Shown: positions 17,978-26,889 of the stretch, in pieces
Numbering within the stretch: the first letter of the stretch is position 1
Layout of the letters: each line of letters begins with the position of its first letter
Origin: Flexivirga meconopsidis
GTDB lineage: Bacteria; Actinomycetota; Actinomycetes; Actinomycetales; Dermatophilaceae
Direction of reading: 5' to 3'
NCBI RefSeq assembly: GCF_026162425.1
Contig: NZ_JAOBQJ010000003.1
Coordinates: forward strand, 620,001-684,000
DNA length: 64,000 nucleotides
The notes under the pieces: generated by a model
Told to the model about the DNA's origin: nothing
Database searches by the model: none
Seen by the model: only the letters and a program-made list of their open reading frames with translations
Translations under genes and position numbers: made by a program

Positions 17978-19294
17978 TCAATGGGCGACAACGGAGTCCA
18001 GCGGCTTGCGGGGCGTCACCGCAGAACGCACAGCGCGCGTGGTCACCGCGAGCAGCACCGCCGCAATGGCAGACGCCGCGGCGAACATCGCGATGTTCCC
18101 GCCGACGCCATACCCGCCGTCGATCAGCCACCCGCCGGCCTGCGGCGCGACGATCGCGCCCACGCGTCCGGCGCCCAGCGCGAAACCGAGCGCCGTGCCC
18201 CTGGCCAATGCCGGGTAGTGGTTGGTGATCGCGGCGATGATGAGGCACTGCGTGCCGTGGGTGCCGATGCCGGCGATCACCAGCGCGGCATACACCGGCG
18301 CGGCGCTGCCCGGGTACGTCAGCAGAAACGCCAGACCGATGGCCGCCGCCAGGGCGGCGACGGCGGCGCTGCGCAGTGCGCCGAACCGATCTCCGGCCCA
18401 GGCGGTCAACGCCGACCCGGCGACGGCGCCGAGGTTGAGCGCGAGCAGAAAGGTCAGTGGGTCGCCCAGGTCGAAGCGGCCATCGGGCCCCATGAGCTTC
18501 GGCAGCCACGTCCCCAGGCCGTACCACGCGAAAAGCGTTGCAATCGTTGCGCATGCGAAGAGCACGGAGGCGACGAGGTAGGGCGGTCGAAGGACCGCGC
18601 TGAGCGGTGCGACGGGGCCGGTGCCGACCGGGTCAGCCTCGCCGGTCAGCCCGAACTCCTGCTCGATGCGGTGCGCTTGCTCGGGCCGGCCGTGCACTCG
18701 CAGCCACGCCGGCGACTCCGGCAGGAGTGCGACGGCGGCCGGCAGCAGCACAACCAGCGCGAGGGCCGAGACGGCATACATCCCGCGCCACTCGATCGTC
18801 GGCATCGCCCACAGCCCGAGCAGCGCGGCAATCGAGCCGCCGATCGGCACGCCGGACATCATCGCCGTGGCGATGAGTGCGCGCCGTCCCTTCCCGACGA
18901 ACTCCGCGGTGAGTGCGTTCGCAGTCGGGACCAGCCCGCCCAGGCCGATGCCCGCGACGAAGCGCAGGATGCCGAACGAGGTGGGGCCGCCGGCGAACGC
19001 ACACAGCGTGGTGAATACCGAGAACCAGGCCGTGCAGGCAAGGATCATCCGGCGGCGGCCGAGCCGGTCGGCCAGCACGCCCGCCCCGAGGGCGCCGACC
19101 AGCATGCCGGCGAAGGCGAGACTGCCGATGGTGCCGGCTTGGCCGGCGGTCAGCTGCCAGCCGGGCTCGGCAAGCAGTTTCGGGATCGTCGTCCCGTAGA
19201 CGATGAGGTCGTAACCGTCGAAGACGACGATCGACCAGCACAACACTGCGACCAGCAGTGTGGACCGGCGCTTGCCGGAGGTGACCTGTGTCAT
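17978..19294 (-). CDS. MFS aromatic acid:H+ symporter (AAHS family), likely gentisate importer
   Basis: A 438-residue protein with 12 predicted membrane helices. The first loop carries the AAHS signature DGYDLIVYGTTIP and GVLADRLGRRRMI follows helix 2. A large central loop includes GRPEQAHRIEQEFGL. Members such as GenK and PcaK import aromatic acids. As the promoter-proximal gene of the gentisate operon, gentisate or 3-hydroxybenzoate is the likely substrate. I place the start at the ATG at 19294, because upstream residues are not membrane-like and lie in the IclR promoter. It diverges from iclR across 50 bp. Confidence 0.9.
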   Translation of the reverse strand: MTQVTSGKRRSTLLVAVLCWSIVVFDGYDLIVYGTTIPKLLAEPGWQLTAGQAGTIGSLAFAGMLVGALGAGVLADRLGRRRMILACTAWFSVFTTLCAFAGGPTSFGILRFVAGIGLGGLVPTANALTAEFVGKGRRALIATAMMSGVPIGGSIAALLGLWAMPTIEWRGMYAVSALALVVLLPAAVALLPESPAWLRVHGRPEQAHRIEQEFGLTGEADPVGTGPVAPLSAVLRPPYLVASVLFACATIATLFAWYGLGTWLPKLMGPDGRFDLGDPLTFLLALNLGAVAGSALTAWAGDRFGALRSAAVAALAAAIGLAFLLTYPGSAAPVYAALVIAGIGTHGTQCLIIAAITNHYPALARGTALGFALGAGRVGAIVAPQAGGWLIDGGYGVGGNIAMFAAASAIAAVLLAVTTRAVRSAVTPRKPLDSVVAH

Positions 19295-19314
19295 AGCGTT
19301 CGATGATTCAATGC

Positions 19315-19331
19315 GTTCCTCATCGAGGAAC
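19315..19331. promoter_or_regulatory. Palindromic operator between gentisate operon and IclR gene
   Basis: A perfect 7-bp inverted repeat, GTTCCTC-ATC-GAGGAAC, sits in the 50-bp divergent gap. It is 20 bp upstream of the transporter ATG and 13 bp upstream of the iclR ATG. IclR regulators bind short palindromes in such positions, so this is the obvious candidate site for both autoregulation and control of the operon. Confidence 0.55.
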
Positions 19332-19344
19332 AGGACTTTCTGCC

Positions 19345-20142
19345 ATGAAGAATCCACCGAGTTACGCGATCGCCAGCGTCGACCATGCTCTGCGACTGGC
19401 GGTGATGCTGCAGGTGGAGGGTCCACTCGGGGTGAGCGAGGCAGCAGAACGCCTCGGGGTGGCGCGGTCCACGGCGCACCGACTGCTGTCGATGCTTGCC
19501 TACCGCGACTTCGCCGTGCAGCGTCCGGACCGGCGGTATGCCGTGGGACCTGTGCTGGCAGTCGGTCATTCGTCGGATCGCTCTCGCACGGCGCGACTGC
19601 GGGCGGCGGCGATGCCGTGGCTGACCGCGTTGATGGAGGAGGTGCAGGAGTCGGCGAACGTGCAGGTCCTCGCCGGGGAGCACTGCCGCTTCGTGGGCGC
19701 GGTCGAATGCCGCCAGGCGCTGCGGGTGGGCGACCGGGAGGGTATGGCGTTTCCCGCCTACAAGGTGTCCGGTGGCAAGGTGCTGCTCGCGGCCATGTCC
19801 GCCGCGGAGCTCACCGCGTTATACAGCCCCGAACGCTTTGCCGACCGACCGGACGAGCTGCCCAATGTGGCCAGCCTCCGACAGGAGCTGGCGTGGGTCC
19901 GGCGGCGCGGCTACGCGATCAACATCGAGGGAGCAGAGAAAGGGGTGGTCGGCATCGGCCGCCCGCTTCGGCTCGGCACCGACCGTCCGGACGCGGCGGT
20001 CTGTGTGTCGCTGCCGACTGTGCGGTTCGACGACGAGCGCGTGCGGACGATCCTCGGGGCATTGGCTCGTGCCGCTGCCGGCATCGAGGCCGACTTTGCT
20101 GCGCAAAGCGCCGGTGATTTCATCGGGACGGCGGACGCATGA
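19345..20142 (+). CDS. IclR-family regulator of the gentisate operon
   Basis: A 265-residue IclR protein. An N-terminal winged helix (residues about 8-65) includes GPLGVSEAAERLGVARSTAH and RLLSMLAYRDFAV. A C-terminal effector domain has FPAYKVSGGKVLLAAMS and GYAINIEGAEKGVVGIGRPL. Position suggests it senses gentisate or a pathway intermediate, like GenR of corynebacteria, which is an activator. The start at the ATG at 19345 avoids overlap with the operator. Its 3' end overlaps the convergent DUF1295 gene by 23 bp. Confidence 0.9.
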   Translation: MKNPPSYAIASVDHALRLAVMLQVEGPLGVSEAAERLGVARSTAHRLLSMLAYRDFAVQRPDRRYAVGPVLAVGHSSDRSRTARLRAAAMPWLTALMEEVQESANVQVLAGEHCRFVGAVECRQALRVGDREGMAFPAYKVSGGKVLLAAMSAAELTALYSPERFADRPDELPNVASLRQELAWVRRRGYAINIEGAEKGVVGIGRPLRLGTDRPDAAVCVSLPTVRFDDERVRTILGALARAAAGIEADFAAQSAGDFIGTADA

Positions 20143-20896
20143 CGAACATCGGTGTGTCGCGGCGGTATTCGTCGTAACCCGGGCGGCCCTCCATCGCCTT
20201 CTCCAGCAACCGCGCGCCGCTGCCCCAGACCAGCAGGCTCACCATGATGACCGGTGAGAACACGGTGAGGATGCCGGGCCCGGCGGCGCACGCCACGAGG
20301 TAGACGCCCACCCAGAAGCACGCGTCGCCGAAGTAGTTGGGATGGCGCGACCACGCCCACAGGCCGGTGTCCAGGATCGGCGGGCGAGGTTGCTGCTGCT
20401 TGTAGTTGGTCAGTTGCGCGTCGGCGACCGCCTCGATGACCAGCCCGGCGACCGCGACCACCACGCCCAGCACGGCGAGGACGACGAGCGCGCCGCCCGG
20501 GTCGGACGTCACCGCCACGACCTGGATCGGCGCCGAGACGACCCACTGGATCAGGCCCTGCAGGCCGAACACCCGCAGCCCGGTGGTGATCGTCGAATGC
20601 CCCTGCGCCATACGCAGATAGCGCGGGTCGTCACTGTCGTGCGATCGGCTCCGCCGGCCGATGTGTATGGCGAGGCGCGCCGCCCAGGCACAGACCACGA
20701 GCGCGACCGCGACCCGCCGCCATACGCCGCCGTGACCGGTGCCGAGCCCAAGCAGGGCGATGGCCGCGATGCCCGGGCCCCACACGACGTCGGCCACATC
20801 CCAACGGCCGACACGTCGGGACCAGCCGAAAGCGGCGAGCTGCACGAGCGCGATCAGGACGGCACTGGCCAGTGCCGTCCAGGCGAGATCAGGCAC
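20120..20896 (-). CDS. DUF1295 (steroid 5-alpha-reductase-like) membrane protein
   Basis: A polytopic protein of 258 residues with the DUF1295 signatures: RRSRSHDSDDPRYLRMAQG, then DTGLWAWSRHPNYFGDACFW and GYDEYRRDTPMFVM. The RHPNYFGD motif is shared with isoprenylcysteine methyltransferase-like and steroid-reductase-like enzymes. M. tuberculosis Rv0446c in the sigK operon is of this family. A role in fatty-acid or lipid modification is inferred from the adjacent cyclopropane-synthase-like genes. I use the GTG at 20896, which overlaps the upstream stop by 8 bp. It is the last gene of the SigK-linked operon. Confidence 0.82.
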   Translation of the reverse strand: MPDLAWTALASAVLIALVQLAAFGWSRRVGRWDVADVVWGPGIAAIALLGLGTGHGGVWRRVAVALVVCAWAARLAIHIGRRSRSHDSDDPRYLRMAQGHSTITTGLRVFGLQGLIQWVVSAPIQVVAVTSDPGGALVVLAVLGVVVAVAGLVIEAVADAQLTNYKQQQPRPPILDTGLWAWSRHPNYFGDACFWVGVYLVACAAGPGILTVFSPVIMVSLLVWGSGARLLEKAMEGRPGYDEYRRDTPMFVMRPPSR

Positions 20897-22205
20897 TCGG
20901 GTCGCTCCAGGCGGTGGGCCGGACCGCGGGTAGCCGGGAAGGTCCCGTGCGGCGTCTGACCGCGAGGATCTGATCGACGCCCATGCGACCCTGCTCGAAG
21001 GCCAGGAGGCCGCCGGCAAGGTAGAGCTCCCAGACTCGGACCACTTCCGGGTCGACGAGTTCTTCGATCTGCGAGCGGTTTTCGTCAAATCGACGCTGCC
21101 AGGACCGCACCGTCCAGGCGTAGTGCTCGCGCATGGCGTGCACGTCCCGCACCTCCAAACCAGCCGCCTCCAGCAACTCGATCGTGTCACCCACCGGCCG
21201 CATCGTCATGTCCGGTGCGATGAACGCTTCGATGAAGGGACCGCCGCCCGGGTGGCGGCCGCGGCGACTCATCTGCTGCACGAGCACTCGGGCATCGTCA
21301 GCCGCGGCGTCACGCAGCACCTTTGCGTAGCCCGGGTAGCCCTTGTCCCCGGCGTGCTCACCCATCTCCAGCGAGGCGACCGCGTCGTAGCGTCCCTGCA
21401 CGTCGCGGTAGTCGCGCAGCTCGATCGTCACCTGGCCCTGCAGACCGCGCTCGTGAATGCGCTTGTCGATGAAGGCCTTTTGTTCCTCGGCGATGGTCAC
21501 GCCGGTGACCTTTGCGCCATACCGCTCGGCGGCGTGGAGGGAGAGTGCACCCCATCCGCAGCCGATGTCGAGCAGGGTCATGCCGGGGCGCTGCTCAAGG
21601 CCGATCTTGCGACAGACCAGATCGAGCTTGTCGGTCTGGGCGGCCTCGAGCGGGTATGCCTCGGTTTCGGCCCCGTTGATGTCGCCGGCCGTGACGTAGG
21701 CGCACGAGTACGCCATGTGCCGATCGAGGATCAGCTCGTAGAACCTGCTGTCGACGTCGTAGTGATGACGGATGACATCGCGGTCACGGGTGCGCGAGTG
21801 CAGCCGTCCGCGCACCGCGATCTGGGTCTTCGGCGCCGCAAGAGGAGCGCCCACCGCGCCGGTCGTGAAGGCTGCGCGAAGGGCGTGCGGCAGACGGGAC
21901 AAGAGCGTTCCTCGCCCTTCGAGGGCGCGAGCGGCGACGGTGCCCCAGGCGTGTCGCAGCGCGTCGGCGACGTTGCCCTCGACGTCCAGGTCGCCTGCGA
22001 CATACGCCTGGGCCGCGCCGAGTTCGCCCGGATGCCAGAGCAATCGGCGCAGCGCATCCGGGCTGTTGAGACGCACGTGCGGTCCGTCGACGGCGCCCGC
22101 GGAGCTGCCGTCCCAGGCGGTCAACCGCACTGGAAGATCCCCTCCGACGATCGGGCGCAGCGCCTCGGCGAGCGTGCCGGCGACCTCGGTCGAGCCCGCG
22201 CTCAT
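20889..22205 (-). CDS. Cyclopropane-fatty-acyl-phospholipid synthase-like methyltransferase (copy 2)
   Basis: A 438-residue enzyme of the CFA synthase family, which adds a methylene or methyl group from AdoMet to unsaturated acyl chains in the membrane. After a variable N-terminal domain comes VIRHHYDVDSRFYELILD. AdoMet motif I is LLDIGCGWGALSLHAAERY and the glutamate loop is ASLEMGEHAGDKGY. The latter differs from the usual MFEHVG and from its neighbour's MIEAVG, so the two tandem copies are not redundant duplicates. The ATG at 22205 overlaps the upstream stop (ATGA). Confidence 0.88.
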   Translation of the reverse strand: MSAGSTEVAGTLAEALRPIVGGDLPVRLTAWDGSSAGAVDGPHVRLNSPDALRRLLWHPGELGAAQAYVAGDLDVEGNVADALRHAWGTVAARALEGRGTLLSRLPHALRAAFTTGAVGAPLAAPKTQIAVRGRLHSRTRDRDVIRHHYDVDSRFYELILDRHMAYSCAYVTAGDINGAETEAYPLEAAQTDKLDLVCRKIGLEQRPGMTLLDIGCGWGALSLHAAERYGAKVTGVTIAEEQKAFIDKRIHERGLQGQVTIELRDYRDVQGRYDAVASLEMGEHAGDKGYPGYAKVLRDAAADDARVLVQQMSRRGRHPGGGPFIEAFIAPDMTMRPVGDTIELLEAAGLEVRDVHAMREHYAWTVRSWQRRFDENRSQIEELVDPEVVRVWELYLAGGLLAFEQGRMGVDQILAVRRRTGPSRLPAVRPTAWSDPSA

Positions 22206-23461
22206 GCCGGGTCTGCTTCCCGCACGAAGGTCAGCTGGTGCACGTCGAGGTAACCGGCCCGGAAGCCGCCCTCGGAGTAGCGCAGATAGAAGTCCCACAT
22301 CCGTCGAAAGGTGCGGTCGAAGCCGAGGTGCGTGAGTTCGTCGGCACGCGCATCGAATCGGCGTGCCCAGAGGTCGAGCGTGCGGGCGTAGGAGTCACCC
22401 ATCGCGAGGTCGTCGATGATCCGCAGGCCGGCGCGACGAGCACTGTCCTCAATGAGCTCGAGCGACGGCAGAGCACCGCCGGGGAAGATGTACTTGTGGA
22501 TCCAGGTATAGGTGTTCCGGGTTTGCGCCACCCGGTGATGCGGCATCACGATCGCCTGGACCGCCGCGCGACCACCCGGCCGCAGCACGCGTGCGATGCG
22601 GTCGAAGTAGGAGTCGAGGAAGTCCAGCCCCACCGCCTCGATCATCTCCACCGACACGACTGCGTCGAACTCGCCGGTCACCTCGCGGTAGTCGCTGAGG
22701 CTCACGTGCGCGCGGTCGTCCAGGCCCGTGCGCTCGAGGAGCTCGTTCGCCCATCGCTGCTGCTCGGTGGACAGCGTGATGCTGTCCACGATCGCACCTC
22801 GCTCAGCCGCACGAACGGCCAAACCACCCCAGCCGGAACCGATTTCGAGCATGCGCTTGCCGGTGCCCACCAATGCCTGGTCGAGCAGTCGGTCGATCTT
22901 GCGGCGCTGCGCGGTCGCCAGATGGTCGCTGGTGTCGAACAGCGCCGACGAGTAACTCATGGTCTCGTCGAGGAACGAGGCGAACAGGTCGTTGGACAGG
23001 TCGTAGTGTCGCTCGACGTTGCTGCGTGACTGCTCCGGCACCGGCCGGTCGCCGGCCGGTTGGCGCTTCAGCACGGCGGCACGGAACGCCTTCAACGGTG
23101 CCGGGACCAACTGCTCGACGCTCGACGCGAACTGGGCGATGAGTCCGGCCAGGTCGTCGCTGTCCCATTCACCTGCGAGGTAGGACTCGCCGAAGCCGAT
23201 CAGGCCGCCGCTGCCGATCCTGCGAGCGAGCGCGGAGGGCTGGTGCACATACATGGTGGGTGCGGTGCCGGTGCGGTCGCCGCCGAGGACGGTGCCGTCG
23301 GGCATCATCACGCGAATCCCCAGCCGGGAGACGGCATGCCGGAAGATGCGCTCGGCGACGACGGTCGCGACGTCGGCGCGCAGGCCGCGTGGGACGCGGG
23401 CGACGTCGGGCCAGCGCACCGGGTCGACGAGGGATGACGGTGGGTTGAGCGCGGTGGTCAT
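22202..23461 (-). CDS. Cyclopropane-fatty-acyl-phospholipid synthase-like methyltransferase (copy 1)
   Basis: This 419-residue CFA-family methyltransferase has VERHYDLSNDLFASFLDETM, AdoMet motif MLEIGSGWGGLAVRAAERG and active-site loop VSVEMIEAVGLDFLDSYFDR. It ends with the membrane-associated RNTYTWIHKYIFPGGALPS and FYLRYSEGGFRAGYLDVHQL. The MIEAVG form, with Ala replacing the usual His, is as I recall it in mycobacterial UfaA1 (Rv0447c), the orthologue expected in a sigK operon. It is coupled to genes on both sides by 4-bp overlaps. Confidence 0.9.
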   Translation of the reverse strand: MTTALNPPSSLVDPVRWPDVARVPRGLRADVATVVAERIFRHAVSRLGIRVMMPDGTVLGGDRTGTAPTMYVHQPSALARRIGSGGLIGFGESYLAGEWDSDDLAGLIAQFASSVEQLVPAPLKAFRAAVLKRQPAGDRPVPEQSRSNVERHYDLSNDLFASFLDETMSYSSALFDTSDHLATAQRRKIDRLLDQALVGTGKRMLEIGSGWGGLAVRAAERGAIVDSITLSTEQQRWANELLERTGLDDRAHVSLSDYREVTGEFDAVVSVEMIEAVGLDFLDSYFDRIARVLRPGGRAAVQAIVMPHHRVAQTRNTYTWIHKYIFPGGALPSLELIEDSARRAGLRIIDDLAMGDSYARTLDLWARRFDARADELTHLGFDRTFRRMWDFYLRYSEGGFRAGYLDVHQLTFVREADPA

Positions 23462-24177
23462 GACACCTCCTGGAGATGGCGGGATCGGGGTTGGACGGGA
23501 AGTCGTTTGGCCCAGAGGCGAATGCCCTGCAGCCGGATCCGGGCCGTGACCAGCTGTGCGGCAAGCACTTGGTGCGCGAGCAGGCTCACCCGTTCGGTGA
23601 GCGAGCGGGGGCGCTCCCCGCGCCAGGTCGCGACGAACGGGCGCTCACCCGGTCGGTGCAGCGTGATGCGGACGTCGAAGCCGTCGGCGTCCGGCGGCGG
23701 CACACTCATCGTGTAACTGCCTGACGTGTCGTTGAACGGTGAGACGTAGAGCCGCTTTTCGGCATGCGCGACGGAGCGGGCATCGGGCGTCACGACATAT
23801 GCGTGGCGTTCGCCATAGGTGTTGCGCACCTCGGCGATCACCGCGATCGGCGACCCGTCAGCGGCGGTGCACCAGTAGAGCGTCAACGGGTCGAAGGCGT
23901 AACCAAAGGTGGCCGCGCCGCTGAGGGCGACGATCGTCGCATCCGACAGGTCCAGCCCGTGCGTGTGTCCGAAGGCGACCAGATTGGTGCGCCAATCGTC
24001 GCCGTCGCCGAGATGGTCCGCTGCCCGGAACCGCACGAAACCGCGCTGCCACCAGGGAAGCCCGGCATTCGGATCGCTGTCCAGCGGGATCACCCATGAG
24101 CAGGTCCGGTAGCTGAACTCGTGCCGGACCGGGCTGGTCCGAAGATGCCGCACGGACGCGAGGTATGCCGTGGTCAC
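23458..24177 (-). CDS. DUF1365 protein
   Basis: A 239-residue protein with all hallmarks of DUF1365. It opens with TAYLASVRHLRTSPVRHEFS, continues with FDPLTLYWCT and VIAEVRNTYGERHAYVV, and has the conserved EKRLYVSPFNDTSGSYTM followed by LHRPGERPFVATWRGE. The biochemical role is unknown, but the gene almost always sits between a flavin amine oxidase and a CFA synthase, as here and in M. tuberculosis (Rv0448c). A role in transferring or modifying unsaturated acyl chains is inferred. ATGA overlaps occur at both ends. Confidence 0.88.
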   Translation of the reverse strand: MTTAYLASVRHLRTSPVRHEFSYRTCSWVIPLDSDPNAGLPWWQRGFVRFRAADHLGDGDDWRTNLVAFGHTHGLDLSDATIVALSGAATFGYAFDPLTLYWCTAADGSPIAVIAEVRNTYGERHAYVVTPDARSVAHAEKRLYVSPFNDTSGSYTMSVPPPDADGFDVRITLHRPGERPFVATWRGERPRSLTERVSLLAHQVLAAQLVTARIRLQGIRLWAKRLPVQPRSRHLQEVS

Positions 24178-25436
24178 CAGGAACCTCCCAGCGCTTCCGC
24201 GGCCCGCAGCCCCGACAGCGCGCCGTCCTCGTGGAACCCCCAGCCGTGGTAGGCACCGGCGAAGGCGATGCGGGGTTCGCGGAGCAGCGGAAGCCGGGCC
24301 TGGGCAGCAACGAATTCATCGGTGTAGAGCGGGTGTTCGTAGGTCATGCGCGCGAGGACCGTCGCCGGGTCGACCCGGTCCTCTCCGCCGAGGGTGACCA
24401 GCACCCGCTGGTCTTCGGGCGACGGCAGCCGCATCAATCGCGTCAGGTCGTAGGACACCAGCACCCCATCGGCGGGCTTGCTCGGCAGCCGGTAGTTCCA
24501 TGACGCGCGGGCGGCCGGCGCCGGCGGCAGCACCGAGCTGTCGGTGTGCAAAAGCGCCGGGTTGAGCGAGTAGCGCAGCGCAGCGAGCACCTGTGCCTGG
24601 TGAGGCGTCGGCGACTTCAGCATGGCCAGGGCCGCGGACGGATGGGTGGCCACCACGACAGCGCCGAAATCGTGTTCGGCATCGTCGGTCTGCACGGTGA
24701 CGCTGTCGTCGCGCGGAGCGACTGCCCGGACCGGGGTGCTCAGCTGGATGTCGATGCGCGCATCGGCGAGCACCCGGTCGACATACGTCCGGGAGCCGCC
24801 GGCGATGGTGCGCCACGTCGGGGAACCGGTGACCGTCAGCATGCCGTGGTGTTGCAGGAACGTCAGCAGGCTGCGTGCGGGATAGGACAGCGCGTCCTGC
24901 GGCGAGCACGACCAGACGGCGGCGATGAGTGGGGTCGCGAAGTGCTCCCGGAAGGACTCCCCGAAGCGCAGGCCGGTCAGCCAGTCGCCGATGCTGGTCA
25001 GGTCGTCGTCGGCGGCATCGGCGAGGAAACTCGTTGCCGCACGATGAAATCGACGCACCTGCCACAGCATCCTCAGGTATGCCGGGCGCCGCACCGTGTG
25101 GGGGTCGGCCAGGATGCCGCGCACGCCCTGGCCACCGGCGTACTGCCATCCGGTGCGCTCGGAGAAGACCGACATGCTCATGTCGGTCGGCCGGGTCTCG
25201 ACCGACAGGTCGCCCAGCAACCGCTGCAGAGTGGGGTAGGTGCGGTCGTTGTGCACGATGAAGCCGCTGTCGACCGGCACCGTCGTGCCGTCGGCCAGCC
25301 GGACATCGTGAGTGTGGGCGTGCCCACCGGCGCGGTCGTCGGCCTCGAAGACCGTCACCCGGCCGGATCTGGCGAGCACGTGTGCGGCGACCAGGCCGGA
25401 CACGCCGCTTCCGATGACTGCGTAATGGGGTGGCAC
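24174..25436 (-). CDS. FAD-dependent amine-oxidase-like oxidoreductase
   Basis: A flavoprotein of 420 residues. The N-terminal dinucleotide fold is YAVIGSGVSGLVAAHVLARS followed by VFEADDRAGGHAHTHDV. Middle motifs include VDSGFIVHNDRTYP, and the C-terminal FAD segment is IAFAGAYHGWGFHEDGALSG. It matches the Rv0449c-type proteins that start the mycobacterial sigK operon and probably oxidises a lipid or acyl substrate. The start is the GTG at 25436. It lies about 7 nt after the -10 of a SigK-type promoter, so translation may be leaderless. Confidence 0.88.
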   Translation of the reverse strand: MPPHYAVIGSGVSGLVAAHVLARSGRVTVFEADDRAGGHAHTHDVRLADGTTVPVDSGFIVHNDRTYPTLQRLLGDLSVETRPTDMSMSVFSERTGWQYAGGQGVRGILADPHTVRRPAYLRMLWQVRRFHRAATSFLADAADDDLTSIGDWLTGLRFGESFREHFATPLIAAVWSCSPQDALSYPARSLLTFLQHHGMLTVTGSPTWRTIAGGSRTYVDRVLADARIDIQLSTPVRAVAPRDDSVTVQTDDAEHDFGAVVVATHPSAALAMLKSPTPHQAQVLAALRYSLNPALLHTDSSVLPPAPAARASWNYRLPSKPADGVLVSYDLTRLMRLPSPEDQRVLVTLGGEDRVDPATVLARMTYEHPLYTDEFVAAQARLPLLREPRIAFAGAYHGWGFHEDGALSGLRAAEALGGSW

Positions 25437-25443
25437 GCAAGTG

Positions 25444-25470
25444 GTTCGGAGCGCGCACCGGACCGGATGG
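25444..25470 (-). promoter_or_regulatory. SigK-type promoter for the lipid operon
   Basis: On the minus strand CCATCC (25470-25465), a 15-bp spacer and CCGAAC (25449-25444) fill the only non-coding gap (25437-25473) between two operon genes. The extended boxes CCCATCC and CCGAACCAC recur at 29445-29472 and 31037-31064. They resemble the mycobacterial SigK consensus (CCATCC...CCGAAT) as I recall it. Confidence 0.7.
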
Positions 25471-25473
25471 GTG

Positions 25474-26889
25474 CTATCGAGCCAAGTCCCGGATGGCCGC
25501 GACCGCCGCGTTGTAGCCACACATGCCGTGCGCTCCCGCGCCGGGGGGCGTCGCGGCCGAGCTCAGGTAGACCCCGGGCGCACCTGTCGCGTAGGGGTCC
25601 GTGGTGAAGCGCGGCCGGAAGATGAGCTGCACCGGATCGTTCGCACCGGTGACGATGTCGCCGCCGACGTAATTGGCGTTGTGCTCGCTCATCCCGATCG
25701 CGGATCGCACCGCCTGCCCGCGGATCCGGGCCCGGAACCCGGGTGCGAACTCTTCGATCCGCGCGATGAGGGCGTTGGCTGCGTCGCCAGGGTAACCGGC
25801 CGGCACGTGTGCGTAGGCGTAGATCGGGTGCACGTTGCCCACGGATCGAGAAGGGTCGGCGAGATACTGCTGACCGACCAGGACGAAGGGCTTGTCCGGC
25901 ATACGGCCACGAGCCGTATCACGTTCTGCGGCAACCATTTCCGGGACCGTCCCACCCAGGTGGACTGTCCCCGCACGGCGCGCGCCGTCATACGCCCAGG
26001 GCACACCGCCCTCCACGGCGAAGTCGACCTTGCACACGCCCGGACCGTGTCGGTATGACGTGTAGGCCCGGCGCACGCGAGCCGGCAGACGATCGCCCAT
26101 GATCGCCACCGCGGCCCGCGGCGACGTGTCGAGCATGACGATGTCGGCATCGCCGACGTCCGCGAAGGAGGTGACCGTGCGGCCGGTCTCGAAGGCGACG
26201 TCGTGTTCGCTGCAGCGGAGCAGGATGGCGTCGCGGATCGCCGCGGATCCACCCTCGGCGACCGGCCAGCCGTAGGCGTGCGCGGCGGTGGTGAGAGCCA
26301 CCCCGATCGCGGAGGAGGCGATGGAGGTGAGCGGCCGGAAGGCGTGTGCCGCCACGCCTGCGTAGAGCGCGGCCGCTTCCGGGCTGCGCAGCAGCCGGGC
26401 CAGCACGGTGGCGGGCAGGCCCGACAGCGCGCCGAACCGGGCCATCGCCAACGGGTGCTGCGGCAGGTGCAGCATCGGCTGAGTGAACTCGGCACTGATC
26501 CCGTCAAAGGCGCGCACCAGCGGTCCGAAGAGCCGTGACCATCGGGCGCCGCCGTCACCGAGCCCGGCCGCGGTCCGGCGCACCGATCGTTCGGCCACCG
26601 CGCCGGTCGCTCCGGCGAGCGGGTGCGCGAATTCGGCCGGGGCGAAGCGCCATACGAGCCCGGCGCCTTCCAGGTCGAAGCGATTGGCGAACTGCGAGCC
26701 GCGCGCCAACGGGTGGAAACCGCTGCACTCGTCGTGGACCACTCCGGGCAGGGTCAGCTCGGCGGACCGCACCCCTCCGCCAAGTTCGTCGGCGGCCTCG
26801 ATGACGCGCACGGAGATTCCCTCGGCGGCCAGGGTAAGGGCGGCGGCGAGCCCGTTCGGTCCGCTGCCGACCACGACGGCCGTCGTCAC
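25474..26889 (-). CDS. FAD/NAD(P)-dependent phytoene-dehydrogenase-like oxidoreductase
   Basis: The 471-residue protein starts TTAVVVGSGPNGLAAALTLA, a Rossmann FAD site, followed by VIEAADELGGGVRSAEL. It ends APGVYLSSAATPPGAGAHGM and CGYNAAVAAI, the closing FAD contact of the CrtI/phytoene desaturase-like family. No carotenoid genes are adjacent, so carotenoid synthesis is unlikely; a lipid desaturase or saturase role fits the neighbours. The start is the GTG at 26889, overlapping the Nudix stop (GTGA). The Pro/Arg-rich longer frame is rejected. Confidence 0.85.
   Translation of the reverse strand: MTTAVVVGSGPNGLAAALTLAAEGISVRVIEAADELGGGVRSAELTLPGVVHDECSGFHPLARGSQFANRFDLEGAGLVWRFAPAEFAHPLAGATGAVAERSVRRTAAGLGDGGARWSRLFGPLVRAFDGISAEFTQPMLHLPQHPLAMARFGALSGLPATVLARLLRSPEAAALYAGVAAHAFRPLTSIASSAIGVALTTAAHAYGWPVAEGGSAAIRDAILLRCSEHDVAFETGRTVTSFADVGDADIVMLDTSPRAAVAIMGDRLPARVRRAYTSYRHGPGVCKVDFAVEGGVPWAYDGARRAGTVHLGGTVPEMVAAERDTARGRMPDKPFVLVGQQYLADPSRSVGNVHPIYAYAHVPAGYPGDAANALIARIEEFAPGFRARIRGQAVRSAIGMSEHNANYVGGDIVTGANDPVQLIFRPRFTTDPYATGAPGVYLSSAATPPGAGAHGMCGYNAAVAAIRDLAR

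Noticed and set aside
17963-19306. Long open frame of 447 codons on the plus strand opposite the MFS transporter
   Set aside because: Its composition is Arg/Gly/Gln-rich low-quality protein, typical of antisense frames in GC-rich DNA, and the minus-strand frame has clear transporter motifs.
25474-26889. Carotenoid phytoene desaturase
   Set aside because: The fold is shared, but there is no crtB, crtE or other carotenoid gene nearby and the gene lies in the SigK lipid array.
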